From positions 1 through 64,000 of the forward strand of contig CAZYAV010000003.1 of assembly GCA_964645785.1 (NCBI GenBank): a stretch of DNA of 64,000 nt, written 5' to 3'. The DNA is from CALWZE01 sp964645785 (GTDB lineage: Bacteria; Bacillota; Clostridia; Oscillospirales; Ruminococcaceae). Both the position numbers and the translations under genes were made by a program. Below are positions 1 to 8,310 of the stretch, piece by piece (position 1 is the stretch's first letter; every line of letters starts with the position of its first letter). Under the pieces are notes generated by a model, which was not told where the DNA came from, ran no database searches, and saw nothing but the letters and a program-made list of their open reading frames with translations.

Positions 1-1105
1 GACCTGCCCGGTCAACTGGCCAATCGGCAGCGGCCGGGATTTCAAGGGGGTGTACGACCGCCGCAGGCGGGAGATTCTCGCCTTTAAGCCGACCGTCGGC
101 GGCCTGCGGGAGGTTGAGGCGACCGCCCTGACCCTTGACGCGCCCGAGCTGCCGCAGACCCTCGGCGGTGAGCTGTACCAGACCCTGCTGGACGACCTGG
201 AGCTGCTGGACGGCGCGGGGGCGGAATTCGACCAGTCGCTTGTGGACGCCGGCAAGCTCAGCCCCGTGTTTTTCGGCTCCGCGCTCACGAACTTCGGGGT
301 CGAGCCGTTTTTGGAGGATTTTCTGCGCATGACCGCGCCGCCGCTGCCCCGTGTCGCGCAGGCAGGGCCGGTTGACCCGTTCAGCCCGGCGTTTTCGGCG
401 TTTGTGTTCAAAATTCAGGCAAACATGAACAAGGCGCACCGCGACCGCATCGCGTTCATGCGCATCTGCTCGGGCAAATTTGTCAAGGGCATGGATGTCC
501 TGCATGTGCAGACGGGGCGCAAAACCAAGCTCTCCCAGCCGCAGCAGATGATGGCGAGCGAGCGGGAAATCGTCGAGGAGGCGTACGCCGGGGACATCAT
601 CGGCGTCTTTGACCCGGGCGTGTTCTCAATCGGGGATACGGTCTGCGACCCGGCGTGCCCCGTCCGCTTTGAGGGAATCCCCACCTTTGCGCCCGAGCAC
701 TTTGCGGTCATCACCCAAAAGGACACCCTCAAGCGCAAGCAGTTTGTCAAGGGCACCAGCCAGATCGCCCAGGAGGGCGCGATTCAGATATTCCAGGAGC
801 CGAACAGCGGCATGGAGCGGGTCATCGTCGGGGTGGTCGGCGTGCTGCAATTCGAGGTGCTGGAGCACCGGCTGCTGCATGAATACAACGTCGAGATCCG
901 GCGCGAGGATCTGCCCTATGAGTTTATCCGCTGGGTGGTCAACCGCAATGCCGAGGAGATTAAGGCGCTCAATCTCACCTCCGGCACCCGGCATGTGCAG
1001 GATCTCAAGGGCAACAACCTGCTTTTGTTCGCCAACAGCTGGGGCATCCAGTGGGCGCTTGACCACAACGAGGGGCTTGAGCTGGCGGAATTCAGCAAAA
1101 ACTGA
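1..1105 (+). CDS. prfC: Peptide chain release factor 3, C-terminal part (5' truncated by window edge)
   Basis: This is a translational GTPase that recycles class I release factors RF1/RF2 from the ribosome after termination. The reading frame is open from base 2 to the TGA at 1103-1105 (about 367 codons), so the start and the P-loop lie upstream of the window. The first residues read TCPVNWPIGSGRDFKGVYD, the RF3 signature of the late G domain, and the rest covers the beta-barrel domain II and the C-terminal domain (around VGVVGVLQFEVLEHRLLHEY). The usual RF3 length is about 530 residues, so roughly 160 residues are missing. A terminator follows directly. The family call is secure; EF-G is excluded by the RF3-type domain II and C-terminus. 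Confidence 0.96.
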   Translation, partial: TCPVNWPIGSGRDFKGVYDRRRREILAFKPTVGGLREVEATALTLDAPELPQTLGGELYQTLLDDLELLDGAGAEFDQSLVDAGKLSPVFFGSALTNFGVEPFLEDFLRMTAPPLPRVAQAGPVDPFSPAFSAFVFKIQANMNKAHRDRIAFMRICSGKFVKGMDVLHVQTGRKTKLSQPQQMMASEREIVEEAYAGDIIGVFDPGVFSIGDTVCDPACPVRFEGIPTFAPEHFAVITQKDTLKRKQFVKGTSQIAQEGAIQIFQEPNSGMERVIVGVVGVLQFEVLEHRLLHEYNVEIRREDLPYEFIRWVVNRNAEEIKALNLTSGTRHVQDLKGNNLLLFANSWGIQWALDHNEGLELAEFSKN

Positions 1106-1111
1106 GCCTGT

Positions 1112-1149
1112 CCGCGCCTTTCCCGTGAGGAGAGGCGCGGCTTTTCTTT
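1112..1149 (+). terminator. Rho-independent terminator of prfC
   Basis: CCGCGCCT (1112-1119) pairs with AGGCGCGG (1133-1140), and a T-rich stretch follows at 1142-1149. It lies 7 bases after the prfC stop. Confidence 0.8.
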
Positions 1150-1319
1150 GCGGCCGGTTGTTCTGCCTGCGAAGCGTATCGGGCACAGGCCGCCTCCGGC
1201 GGGGCGTTTTTTCTATAAACCGCATCACTATACATTCCGACGCGCGCGGCCTGCCCGGCGGGGAAGCTCGGGCAAGACTTGCGCGCGCTTTCCCGAACGG
1301 CGCCTGACCGGCCGGGCAG

Positions 1320-1700
1320 GGCGGGTGCCTGTCCGTTTTTCGGTGGGTGCAGCCGCAATTTTGCCACATAAAATAAATCGCCCAGAAGGGCGGCAAGGTG
1401 ACAAGGCCGTGAAACAGTCGCTGCGCACCATACGCGGCCTTGCCGCTGTTTTTTCGGGAAAAATGCCGGAAAGACGGAAACCGGTGCGGACGGGTGCCTG
1501 TCCGTTTTTCGGTGGGTGCAGCCGCAATTTTGCCACATAAAATAAATCGCCCAGAAGGGCGGCACGGCGGCAAGGCCGTGAAACAGTCGTGCACCATACG
1601 CGGCCTTGCCGCTGCTTTTTGGGGGGGGAAAGAAATGCCGGAAAGATGCAAAACCGGTGCGGACGGGCGCATGTTCGGTTTTTCGGTATGTAAAGCCGCC
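1320..1700. repeat. Tandem intergenic repeat, about 2.2 copies with a 169-bp period
   Basis: Copy 1 runs from about 1322 to 1490 and copy 2 from about 1491 to 1660, with a degenerate third start at 1661-1700. The block GCCTGTCCGTTTTTCGGTG begins at 1327 and again at 1496. Each unit holds a small hairpin (CGCCCAGAAGGGCG), a long inverted repeat (AAGGCCG paired with CGGCCTT about 25 bases on) and then a T-run. Small insertions and deletions separate the copies. The block fills most of the 627-base gap between prfC and the convergent permease gene. No credible gene is seen in this gap: the long frames crossing it simply translate the repeat. Confidence 0.85.
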
Positions 1701-1732
1701 CCGCCGCAAACCGGCCGACTCCGGCGGCTCGT

Positions 1733-2824
1733 TTATCGCCCGGTCTCCGTCCGTGCTGCCGGCTTGCGGGCGCTGCCGTCGGGGGAGAATCCCCGCCCAA
1801 AGCGCACCCGGCAGGCGATGACCCCCGCCACGACGCACAGCCCCGCCACCCCCTGTGCGGGATACAGCCGGGCGATGATCCGCTCGAACCCGAGCAGGCT
1901 GACGAGATATCCGGCGGCCGCGCAAACCGCCGTCCCGCGCCGCTCCCCCAGCCGCCTGCGCAGCGGGGCAGACAGGCCGAACAGGCAGTTCGCGGCCGCA
2001 CAGCTGATCGACACGATCAGCAAAAACGAGCAGACCGCCCGCAGCCCCCGCGAGACGCGCGCCGCAAACGCGAGGATGGGCATCGGGGCGCGCGCCGCCA
2101 AGTCCGTGTCCGCGCCGAGCATCCAATGCACGCACAGCCCGCAGAGGGTGAGCGCAGCCGCCGCCAAAATGCCGCCGCGCCTGTCCGCGGGGCTGGCGAG
2201 CCCCGAATGCCCCGCCGCGCAAACCACCGGAAGCGCGACGACGAGGTTGTAGGAGAGATAGAGCAGCGCGTTCCAGCCGCAGGCCGCGGGATCGGCCGCA
2301 GCCGGCGGCGCCGAACCCGGCCGAAGCCGCGCGCCGCACACCGCGGCTGCCGCAAGCAGGCCGGCCAGCATCAGGGGCACGGCGCGGCCGACGCTCTTTT
2401 GCAGCGCCTCCAGCCCGCCCGACGAGACGAGTGCGGAGAACACGGCCAGCCCCAGCGCGCCCCAGCCCTGCGGGATGCCGAACTCCGCCGCAAACGCAGT
2501 GCCCCCCGCCGCCAGCATCCCCGCGTAAACCACCAACAGCGAGCCTGTCAGGATTGCCGAGACAAGCGCGCGCGCAAACCGCGCATCCTGCCCAAACGGG
2601 CAGACCGCGTCGACCGGGTCGGCGGATTGCCGCGCCCGCGCCGTGCGCATCGCCGCCACGCAGAGCGCGCACAGCCCCGCGGCCGCGGCGGCCAGCCCCG
2701 CCGCACCCCACCGGCCAAAGCGGGTGAAAAACCGGAAAATCTCCTTGCCGGACACAAAGCCCGACCCCATCACCGCGCCCACACACAGCGCCGCAGCCGC
2801 GCGCGCCGTCATCTGTTTTTGCAT
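1733..2824 (-). CDS. YkvI-like membrane permease (APC superfamily)
   Basis: The product has 363 residues and about ten hydrophobic segments. Its N-terminus, GAVMGSGFVSGKEIFRFFTRFG, has the GxGFxSGxE loop of YkvI-type uncharacterised permeases, distant relatives of amino acid and sodium symporters. It should sit in the cytoplasmic membrane; the substrate is unknown. The start at 2824 has a GGGAGGG ribosome binding site about 5 bases upstream. The C-terminal 20 residues are charged and probably cytoplasmic. It is a single-gene unit convergent with prfC, with the tandem repeat between them. The family is fairly clear; a function cannot be given. Confidence 0.8.
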   Translation of the reverse strand: MQKQMTARAAAALCVGAVMGSGFVSGKEIFRFFTRFGRWGAAGLAAAAAGLCALCVAAMRTARARQSADPVDAVCPFGQDARFARALVSAILTGSLLVVYAGMLAAGGTAFAAEFGIPQGWGALGLAVFSALVSSGGLEALQKSVGRAVPLMLAGLLAAAAVCGARLRPGSAPPAAADPAACGWNALLYLSYNLVVALPVVCAAGHSGLASPADRRGGILAAAALTLCGLCVHWMLGADTDLAARAPMPILAFAARVSRGLRAVCSFLLIVSISCAAANCLFGLSAPLRRRLGERRGTAVCAAAGYLVSLLGFERIIARLYPAQGVAGLCVVAGVIACRVRFGRGFSPDGSARKPAARTETGR

Positions 2825-2982
2825 AAGCCCTCCCCCGGCATGGGTTAAAGCGCGGCAATAAGCCCGCTTACACAGCGTATGCGCCGCCCGCGCGGACTAT
2901 GCGCGCAGCCTCGCCGGGGAACGGGGCGCGTGCCCCGCACCGGCGCGCGGTCAACCGACCTGTGTCAGGAGTATGTGGCCGG

Positions 2983-3048
2983 GAAATTCGCCGGTTTTTG
3001 GGCGATTCCACCGGGAGACGAAGCGGCTCCAACGATTGCAAAAAGCAC
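2983..3048. repeat. Dispersed element copy A
   Basis: It shares ordered blocks with copy B at 3407-3474: a GGAAATTCGCCGGTTTTTGG block, a GGGCGATTCC block and a CGATTGCAAAAAGCA block. Confidence 0.55.
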
Positions 3049-3406
3049 GGCAGCGGCGTTTTCAAACCCCGCCTTTTGCCAAGGCGTCGTTCGGCCTGCG
3101 TCTGTGTTCCCTGCGCGATGCCGCCCCGTCTCGCAGGCTGCGCGGGCGAGGCGCTTTTTGCTGCACACCGCCCTTTGGGGCGCTTTTATATGCCGGGCGG
3201 CTTTTTCAACCGCAACGGTTCACGTCGTGGCGGTGCTGGGCGCGGGATTTTGCCGGGTCTGCGCGGCAGTCCGCTGCGGGTTCTGCGCCGGGCTGTCCGA
3301 TCCGCCCGGTTCCTTTTCCGTGTCCCGTATTCCCGCCGGGATCTCCTTTGCCCAACCGCCCCCGCACCGGCGTACGCCCCTGCGGCCGGGGCTGTGCGCC
3401 CAACCG

Positions 3407-3474
3407 GAAAATTCGCCGGGTTTGGGCGATTCCGAAAGAAAACAAGAAAAAACAATTCCACCGATTGCAAAAAG
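3407..3474. repeat. Dispersed element copy B
   Basis: This is the partner of copy A at 2983-3048, in the same orientation. The spacer between the second and third blocks is A-rich here and GC-rich in copy A. Confidence 0.55.
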
Positions 3475-3485
3475 CAAAGCCACCG

Positions 3486-3526
3486 CAAAAAAGCGGGGAG
3501 CCGGGCTTTCGCCCGCGCTCCCCGCG
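3486..3526 (-). terminator. Terminator of the SDR gene
   Basis: On the minus strand a long hairpin (GCGGGGAGC paired with GCTCCCCGC, with an inner CGGGC/GCCCG stem and a short loop) is followed by a T6 run at 3487-3492. It lies 41 bases past the dehydrogenase stop. Confidence 0.8.
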
Positions 3527-3566
3527 CGTTATTTTGGCCGTAACGCGAACCACCGCCCGGCCGGGC

Positions 3567-4343
3567 TCAGAGGGTCACGCCGCCGTCGACAATCAGGTTT
3601 GTGCCGGTCATGAAGGAATTGCAGCTGCTGGCCGCAAAGAGGATCGCCTGCGCAATCTCGTCCGGCGTACCCAGCCGGCCGATTGGCTGGCGGCTCTCGT
3701 ACACCTTGTACTCCGCCTCGGTGTCCGCCGCCGACTCGATCCGCCGCTTTAAGGAGGGGGACAGAACCGTTCCCGGGCTGACGGCGTTGATGCGGATATT
3801 CTCCTCGACATGGTCGAGCGCCATGGCGCGGGTCAGCGCGAGCACCGCGCCCTTGGACGCGGAATACAGCGCGCGGTTGCGGGTGCCCTTGGTGGCCGAA
3901 ACCGACGCGACATTGACAATCGAGCCGCCGCCCGCCTTGCGGAACAGGGCAATGGCGCGCTGGCAGGTGAGCATGACGCTGCGGACGTTGACCCGCATGA
4001 CCTCGTCGCACTGCTCCACCGTCGCCATGGTCACATCCCCCGCCGGGACAATCCCCGCGACATTGACAAGCACATCCAGCCCGCCGAAATTCTGCTGCGC
4101 GGCGGCAAACAGCCGGTCGACGACGGCCGGGTCGGAGACATCCCCCGGGCAGGCCACGGCGGTTCCGCCCGCCGCCGCGATCTCCTCGACGACGGCCTTG
4201 CAGCTGTCCCCGCGCGCGTTGACCACCACCCGCGCCCCGCTTTTGGCAAAGTGATGCGCGGCGGCCGCCCCGATGCCCGAGCCTGCCCCGGTCAAAATAA
4301 CGACCTTTCCCTCAAATTCAGGATGCGGCACATAGTTTTCCAT
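3567..4343 (-). CDS. Short-chain dehydrogenase/reductase
   Basis: This is a 258-residue NAD(P)-dependent oxidoreductase of the classical SDR family. It shows the cofactor motif TGAGSGIG (residues 18-25), NVAG near 94-97, catalytic Ser147, Tyr160 and Lys164 (YSASK), and the C-terminal GTNLIVDGG motif. The frame is open further upstream, but the start at 4343 is preferred because a GAGG ribosome binding site lies about 8 bases before it and the protein then aligns with family starts. A strong promoter lies just upstream and a terminator downstream, so it is monocistronic. The substrate is not readable; relatives include glucose dehydrogenases and 3-oxoacyl-ACP reductases, but the gene is not in a fatty acid cluster. 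Confidence 0.9.
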   Translation of the reverse strand: MENYVPHPEFEGKVVILTGAGSGIGAAAAHHFAKSGARVVVNARGDSCKAVVEEIAAAGGTAVACPGDVSDPAVVDRLFAAAQQNFGGLDVLVNVAGIVPAGDVTMATVEQCDEVMRVNVRSVMLTCQRAIALFRKAGGGSIVNVASVSATKGTRNRALYSASKGAVLALTRAMALDHVEENIRINAVSPGTVLSPSLKRRIESAADTEAEYKVYESRQPIGRLGTPDEIAQAILFAASSCNSFMTGTNLIVDGGVTL

Positions 4344-4410
4344 ATACTCGTCCCTCTTTTTCATATTCTCGGGAGGGGCAGCCGTCGGCCTCCCGCCCCC
4401 TCTGCTGTTT

Positions 4411-4439
4411 ATTATAAAGCAGCGGGCGGGATTGTACAA
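4411..4439 (-). promoter_or_regulatory. Sigma-A-type promoter of the SDR gene
   Basis: On the minus strand TTGTAC (4434-4439), a 17-base spacer and a perfect TATAAT (4411-4416) lie about 70 bases upstream of the chosen start. Confidence 0.7.
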
Positions 4440-4491
4440 GAAAGATTCCCCGGCGCCCCGCCCTGTGCGCCGCTCGCGGCCGGCGTAAGGC

Positions 4492-4521
4492 TTGTTTCCG
4501 CCGCCGGGTTGCTGCTATAAT
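4492..4521 (+). promoter_or_regulatory. Promoter of the small gene at 4678
   Basis: TTGTTT (4492-4497) is followed after 18 bases by TATAAT (4516-4521), preceded by TG, giving the extended -10 TGCTATAAT. Confidence 0.65.
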
Positions 4522-4677
4522 AAGGGACAGCCTTTCCTTTGCCCCAATGGCGGCCTTTGGGCGGGGCGGAGAAACGGGCGGGCAGCCCCGCGGCCTTGCC
4601 GCACGGCCTGCCGGAAAGGAAGGAGGACAACGCGCCGCGCCGCAAACCGGCGCGCCCGCAATCAGGAGGAATCAACC

Positions 4678-4917
4678 ATGCGTCTTGCAAAGCTTCGCGG
4701 ATATCTGGAAGCAAAGGGCTGGCCGTACACCTACACCGAGGCCGACGGCTGCGGCAGCGTCGATTTTGAGCACAAGGGGCTGAGCTATCATGTCTGGGAA
4801 TTCCCCGGCGAGCCGCGCGGCGCGGAGAGCAACCTGCGCACCGTCGCCCGGTTCGAGGACTATTTCGGGGACTATGAGCAGACGCTGACCGACATGATCG
4901 CCGGCTGGGGCGACTGA
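4678..4917 (+). CDS. Small conserved-looking acidic protein of unknown function
   Basis: The product has 79 residues, is acidic and aromatic-rich, and has no signal peptide or membrane segment. It begins MRLAKLRGYLEAKGWPY and contains DGCGSVDFEHKGLSYHVWEF, followed by a C-terminal helix. The start is fixed by an AGGAGG site (4664-4669) eight bases before ATG, and a good promoter lies about 160 bases upstream, so it is very likely real. I recall similar short proteins in gut Clostridia without a known role; this is memory, not a search. It stands alone between two unrelated units. Confidence 0.8.
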   Translation: MRLAKLRGYLEAKGWPYTYTEADGCGSVDFEHKGLSYHVWEFPGEPRGAESNLRTVARFEDYFGDYEQTLTDMIAGWGD

Positions 4918-5035
4918 GCGCGCCGGCCGGCCTCCAAAAGCCGCAAAAGCCCGAAACGGCGGTTCGCATCGCCGCCCTGAAAAACCCGGGCAATCGTTCC
5001 TTGTTTCACAAATTTTTCCATCCCACCCTTTGTTT

Positions 5036-5044
5036 TGATACAAT
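5036..5044 (+). promoter_or_regulatory. Extended -10 element upstream of the ECF S component
   Basis: TGATACAAT lies 157 bases before the start codon at 5201. It may be a second, upstream promoter for the pantothenate unit. Confidence 0.45.
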
Positions 5045-5119
5045 ATCGAAGGAGCTTTGTGCGCCGGCATACCGCCTGGCCGGTGCGCGGCCTTGCACAA
5101 AAAGGCCCCGGATTTTCTC

Positions 5120-5147
5120 TTGAAAAACCGGGCAGATGTGTTAAAAT
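5120..5147 (+). promoter_or_regulatory. Promoter of the ECF S component-coaX unit
   Basis: TTGAAA (5120-5125), a 16-base spacer and TAAAAT (5142-5147) lie 54 bases before the start codon. Confidence 0.6.
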
Positions 5148-5200
5148 AGTCCTGCGCTATATTCGGGAAAAACCGAAACAGCAGCAGGAAGGAAGAAAAA

Positions 5201-5806
5201 ATGTCCGAAAAAAAATTCAGTGCGCACAAACTTGTCGGCGCGGCCGTGCTGTCGGCGATCATCGTCGTTTTGCAGCTCACGGTCAGCAGCGTGCACATCG
5301 GGCCGTTCTCGATCACGCTGGCGCTCATCCCCATCATCCTCGGCGCGATTCTGTACGGGCCGTGGACGGGCGCGGGGCTCGGCTGCGTGTTCGGCCTCGT
5401 CGTCTGCTACGCCGTTGTCACCGGCATGGATCCGGGCGGGTTCCTGATGTTTCAGGAAAAGCCGTTTGTCACCCTGCTTGTCTGCGTGCTCAAAAGCGCG
5501 GTTGCGGGCTTTGTTTCGGGCGCGGTGTACAGGGCGTGCGCCGCGCGCGGCCGGGAGCTGCCCGGCACCGTCCTCGCCGCGGTTCTCTGCCCGGTCTGCA
5601 ACACCGGCATTCTCAGCCTCGCCATGATTACCGTGTTCAACAGCCTGGTCAGCAGCTGGGCCGTGGCGGCGGGCAGCGCGTCGCTGATGGGCTATATTAT
5701 CGCGGGCGTTGTGGGGGTCAATTTCCTCATCGAGCTGGCGGTTGATCTGCTGCTTGTGCCGGTGATTTCCCGCGTCCTCCTCGCTGTCCGCAGGCAGCGG
5801 CTCTGA
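5201..5806 (+). CDS. ECF transporter S component, probably for pantothenate
   Basis: The product is a 201-residue membrane protein with about six hydrophobic helices. It is the substrate-binding S component of an energy-coupling-factor vitamin importer; the shared A and T subunits must be encoded elsewhere. Features are the short positive N-terminus (MSEKKFSAHKLVGAAVLSAI), the loop IPIILGAILYGPWTGAGLG typical of this class, and a hydrophobic C-terminal third. The start has an AGGAAGGAAG site. Only 24 bases separate it from coaX, the first enzyme of CoA synthesis from pantothenate, so pantothenate is the likely ligand (inference from context; PanT-type S components are known). Another CoA precursor cannot be excluded. 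Confidence 0.82.
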   Translation: MSEKKFSAHKLVGAAVLSAIIVVLQLTVSSVHIGPFSITLALIPIILGAILYGPWTGAGLGCVFGLVVCYAVVTGMDPGGFLMFQEKPFVTLLVCVLKSAVAGFVSGAVYRACAARGRELPGTVLAAVLCPVCNTGILSLAMITVFNSLVSSWAVAAGSASLMGYIIAGVVGVNFLIELAVDLLLVPVISRVLLAVRRQRL

Positions 5807-5830
5807 TCCGGTCGGCAGGGAGGGCGGCAG

Positions 5831-6625
5831 ATGATTCTCGCAATCGACGTTGGGAACACAAACACGGTTTTCGGCTGCGCCGAAGAATCCGGCGCGGTCG
5901 GCGCGGTCTTTCGCGTTGTGACCGACCGCAACGAGACGCCGCACGGCTACGCCGCGCGCATCAAGCCGATTTTTGAGCTTTGCGGCATCGACCCCGCGCT
6001 TGTCCGCGGCGCGATTATCTCCTCGGTTGTGCCGAGCGTCACGGCGGTGCTGTCCCAGGCCGTCCGGCTGCTGACCGGCGCGGACACGCTGGTGGTGGGC
6101 GCGGGGGTCAAAACCGGGCTCCAGCTGGCGGTCGACGACCCCGGCACGGTCGCCGGAGATCTGGTCGCGACGGCCGTTGCGGCCAAGGCGCGCTACCCGC
6201 TGCCCTGCGTCATCGTCGACATGGGCACCGCAACCACCCTGACCGCCGTGGACAGGGCGGGGCGGTATATCGGCGGGGCAATTTTGCCCGGCATTGCAAG
6301 CTCGCTCAACGCGCTGACGGCCGACACGTCGCTGCTGCCCAGCATCGAAATCAAGGCGCCGCAGCGCCCGATTGCGACCAACACGGTCGAGAGTATGCGC
6401 GCCGGCATCGTGTACGGCACGGCGGGCGCCATTGACGGCCTGATCGACCGCTTTGCCGCCCAGCTCGGCGAACCGCCCGCAAGCATTGTCGCCACCGGCG
6501 GCATGGGGGCACTCATCAGCCGCCACTGCCGCCACGCCATTCAATATGACGAAAAGCTCCTGCTCGAGGGGCTCTGCCTCATCTGGAACCGCACCGTCCG
6601 CAAAAGCGCCCCCGGGCAGCCTTGA
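5831..6625 (+). CDS. coaX: Type III pantothenate kinase
   Basis: This 264-residue enzyme phosphorylates pantothenate with ATP, the first step of coenzyme A synthesis. It has the ASKHA-fold signature: the phosphate-1 motif DVGNTN (residues 6-11), the motif VDMGTATTLTAVD with its catalytic aspartate in the middle, and a C-terminal IVATGGMGAL adenosine loop. Length matches the usual 250-265 residues. It is second in a two-gene unit behind the ECF S component with a GGAGGG site before the ATG, and a strong terminator follows. CoaX enzymes are not inhibited by CoA and need a monovalent cation. Confidence 0.96.
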   Translation: MILAIDVGNTNTVFGCAEESGAVGAVFRVVTDRNETPHGYAARIKPIFELCGIDPALVRGAIISSVVPSVTAVLSQAVRLLTGADTLVVGAGVKTGLQLAVDDPGTVAGDLVATAVAAKARYPLPCVIVDMGTATTLTAVDRAGRYIGGAILPGIASSLNALTADTSLLPSIEIKAPQRPIATNTVESMRAGIVYGTAGAIDGLIDRFAAQLGEPPASIVATGGMGALISRHCRHAIQYDEKLLLEGLCLIWNRTVRKSAPGQP

Positions 6626-6958
6626 GCGGGCGCAAAGGAGCCCCGGATATTCTCCTGAATATCCGGGGCTCCTTTTTTGCATCGCTTTATCTATCGCGCG
6701 GCGAAGAATGCCGAAAGCCGCTCGCCGCCCCGCCCGCCGCCGGTGCTTCGCCGCTCTGCATCCACAGCGCGCGGGTTTCATTCCGGCCGCCCTGTCTTCG
6801 GGATTCCCCGCGCAGGGGCGCCCGCGCGGCCTTCGCCGCGACAAAACCGGCGCCCGGGTAAGCTGTTTGGGCGCAACTCCCGCGGCCGCGCGCGCAAAGC
6901 ATAATTGCGCAAAAAAGCGCTCTGCGCCCGCGCCGGCGCTGTTCTCCCGCCCGGGCGG
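6626..6958. other. 333-bp convergent gap after coaX
   Basis: It contains the coaX terminator at its left end. I see no gene, promoter or repeat in the remaining 280 bases. Confidence 0.6.
6635..6678 (+). terminator. Strong terminator of the coaX unit
   Basis: A 17-bp perfect stem (AAGGAGCCCCGGATATT and its complement) with a 6-base loop is followed by T6. It is also a hairpin on the other strand and could end the convergent operon. Confidence 0.93.
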
Positions 6959-7738
6959 TCAAAGAGCGCGATCCTCCGGCCGGGTATCCTGCCAGACCGC
7001 GAGATACGCAAGGCACGGCCAATAGGCGTCCCGCGCCCGCGCGGCGGCGAGCAGGCGGTCGGCCTCGGTCTCGTCGCCCTGCGCGCGGGCAAGCACGCTC
7101 AGCCCGTAGGCCTGGATGTCGAATTCCATGTCGTCCGGCTCGGCTTCCAGCGCCCGGGTAAGCTGCGCGCGGGTGTCCAGACCCGCCAGCACCCGCACCA
7201 CCTTTTCGTACGAGGTGTGGTGGCCGACCTGCATACCGGTAGAATAATGCCCCAGCATTGGGGAGCTTTCGCCCTGCCGCAGGCAGCCGAGCGCGTGCCA
7301 GTACAGCACGCCGATGCCCAGCTCCTCCCCGCAAAGCGGCCAGCATCGCTCAAACCACATGCCGGAACGCCCGTACATCCCCATCAGGTAGTAGCAGATG
7401 CCGAGCCGGTAGCTGACGTCCTCCAGCTCGCACGCCCGCTCGAGCGCGCGGATGAGGTCGTCCCGCGCCTCGCGCAGCCGCAGGATGGCGAGCTCCCGCC
7501 CGGCGCGCCGGCGGTATCCCCGGTAATCGTCGGGGCGCGCCTCGATATACCGGTCATACGCCTCGATGGCCTCTTTATACCGCAGCTGCCGGCCGAGCGC
7601 GTCCCCCAGCGCAAGCAGGCTTTCGGGGGCGCTGTCCGCGCGCAGCGCGGCTATCTCGGGCGTGTCGGCCACCCGAACCGGCGCGTCGCCGAACTGGCTC
7701 TCCTTCCCCTCGTGCACGTCGTCAAAATACTGCCCCAT
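6959..7738 (-). CDS. Tetratricopeptide-repeat protein, last gene of the metal/peptide ABC operon
   Basis: This soluble protein has 259 residues and is built of helical pairs that read as TPR units, for example ESLLALGDALGRQLRYKEAI and the motifs around YRLGICYYLMGMYGRSGMWF. There is no signal peptide or enzyme motif. The start at 7738 is preferred over a longer frame because GGAGGG lies 4 bases before its ATG. It is 20 bases downstream of the FmdE-like gene and therefore co-transcribed with the ABC importer. TPR proteins scaffold protein contacts; a role as partner of the FmdE-like protein is inference only. Confidence 0.75.
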   Translation of the reverse strand: MGQYFDDVHEGKESQFGDAPVRVADTPEIAALRADSAPESLLALGDALGRQLRYKEAIEAYDRYIEARPDDYRGYRRRAGRELAILRLREARDDLIRALERACELEDVSYRLGICYYLMGMYGRSGMWFERCWPLCGEELGIGVLYWHALGCLRQGESSPMLGHYSTGMQVGHHTSYEKVVRVLAGLDTRAQLTRALEAEPDDMEFDIQAYGLSVLARAQGDETEADRLLAAARARDAYWPCLAYLAVWQDTRPEDRAL

Positions 7739-7758
7739 ACGCCCTCCGTTTCCGCCGC

Positions 7759-8295
7759 TCAGGTGTAGATCCGGCGGTACTCGTCGTAGCAATCGTCGCA
7801 CACCATCTCGCCGTTTTGCAGCCGGATGTGGTTCTCCGCGGCGCGCTCCCCGCATTTTGTGCAGGTGAAGCTCTTGAAGATCCGCGCCTGCTCCGGCTCC
7901 GGCTCCGCCGCGGGCTTTTGCTCAAACATCTCGTGATAATCCCCGTGCATCAGCCAGTCCCGGCGCTCGTCCCGCGATTTTTTCGGCGTCTCGCGCAGCA
8001 CCAGCCGCACCGATTTGCCGCTTGCGCGGTTGTAAAAGCTGAACGCCTGCTTGCCGCGCAGCCGCAGCAGCAGGTTGCCCTTGCCGAGCGTGCAGCCGAG
8101 AATCGACTGCACCGCGTCCACCCCGCACGCGTCGTTTTCCGCAACGCAGACGACCTCCTCGTCCTGCGCGCGGGTGATGCCCAGCAGCTCGATGGCGTAC
8201 AGGCTGGCCTGATAGCCGACCGCAAGCCCCCCACATTCGTGCCCGTGAAACGCCGCGCACTGCTTCCAGAGCGCCGCTTTTTGCTGTTCGTCCAT
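7759..8295 (-). CDS. FmdE-family metal-binding protein with C-terminal zinc ribbon
   Basis: The product has 178 residues. The N-terminal domain carries the FmdE signature AFHGHECGGLAVGYQA (His17, His19, Cys21), and Cys58 and Cys68 follow. The usual Pro after the motif cysteine is a Gly here. The C-terminus is a CxxC...CxxC zinc ribbon (Cys145/148 and 166/169). FmdE proteins were named from formylmethanofuran dehydrogenase operons but occur widely in anaerobes near metal transport genes, and structures show zinc in the ribbon. Here the gene follows the permeases of a nickel/peptide-type importer by 15 bases. A job in handling the imported metal is likely but inferred. Confidence 0.88.
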   Translation of the reverse strand: MDEQQKAALWKQCAAFHGHECGGLAVGYQASLYAIELLGITRAQDEEVVCVAENDACGVDAVQSILGCTLGKGNLLLRLRGKQAFSFYNRASGKSVRLVLRETPKKSRDERRDWLMHGDYHEMFEQKPAAEPEPEQARIFKSFTCTKCGERAAENHIRLQNGEMVCDDCYDEYRRIYT

Positions 8296-8310
8296 AGTTA
8301 TTCCGCCGGC

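Larger units (their letters stand above)
2825..3566. other. 742-bp gap with a partly duplicated intergenic element
   Basis: No gene is supported here; all long frames are GC-driven. Two stretches, 2983-3048 and 3407-3474, share the pieces GGAAAATTCGCCGG, GGGCGATTCC and CGATTGCAAAAAGCA in the same order with different material between them, so they look like diverged copies of one dispersed element. The 3' end holds the terminator of the dehydrogenase gene. Confidence 0.6.

Noticed and set aside
1092..2858. 588-residue open frame on the minus strand across the tandem repeat and the permease gene
   Set aside because: It reads the permease gene in another frame and then the repeat; composition is Arg/Gly/Ala-rich as expected for GC-driven frames, and no domain is visible.
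5141..6844. 567-residue minus-strand open frame opposite the ECF S component and coaX
   Set aside because: It is antisense to two clear genes and Arg/Asp/His-rich without any family motif.
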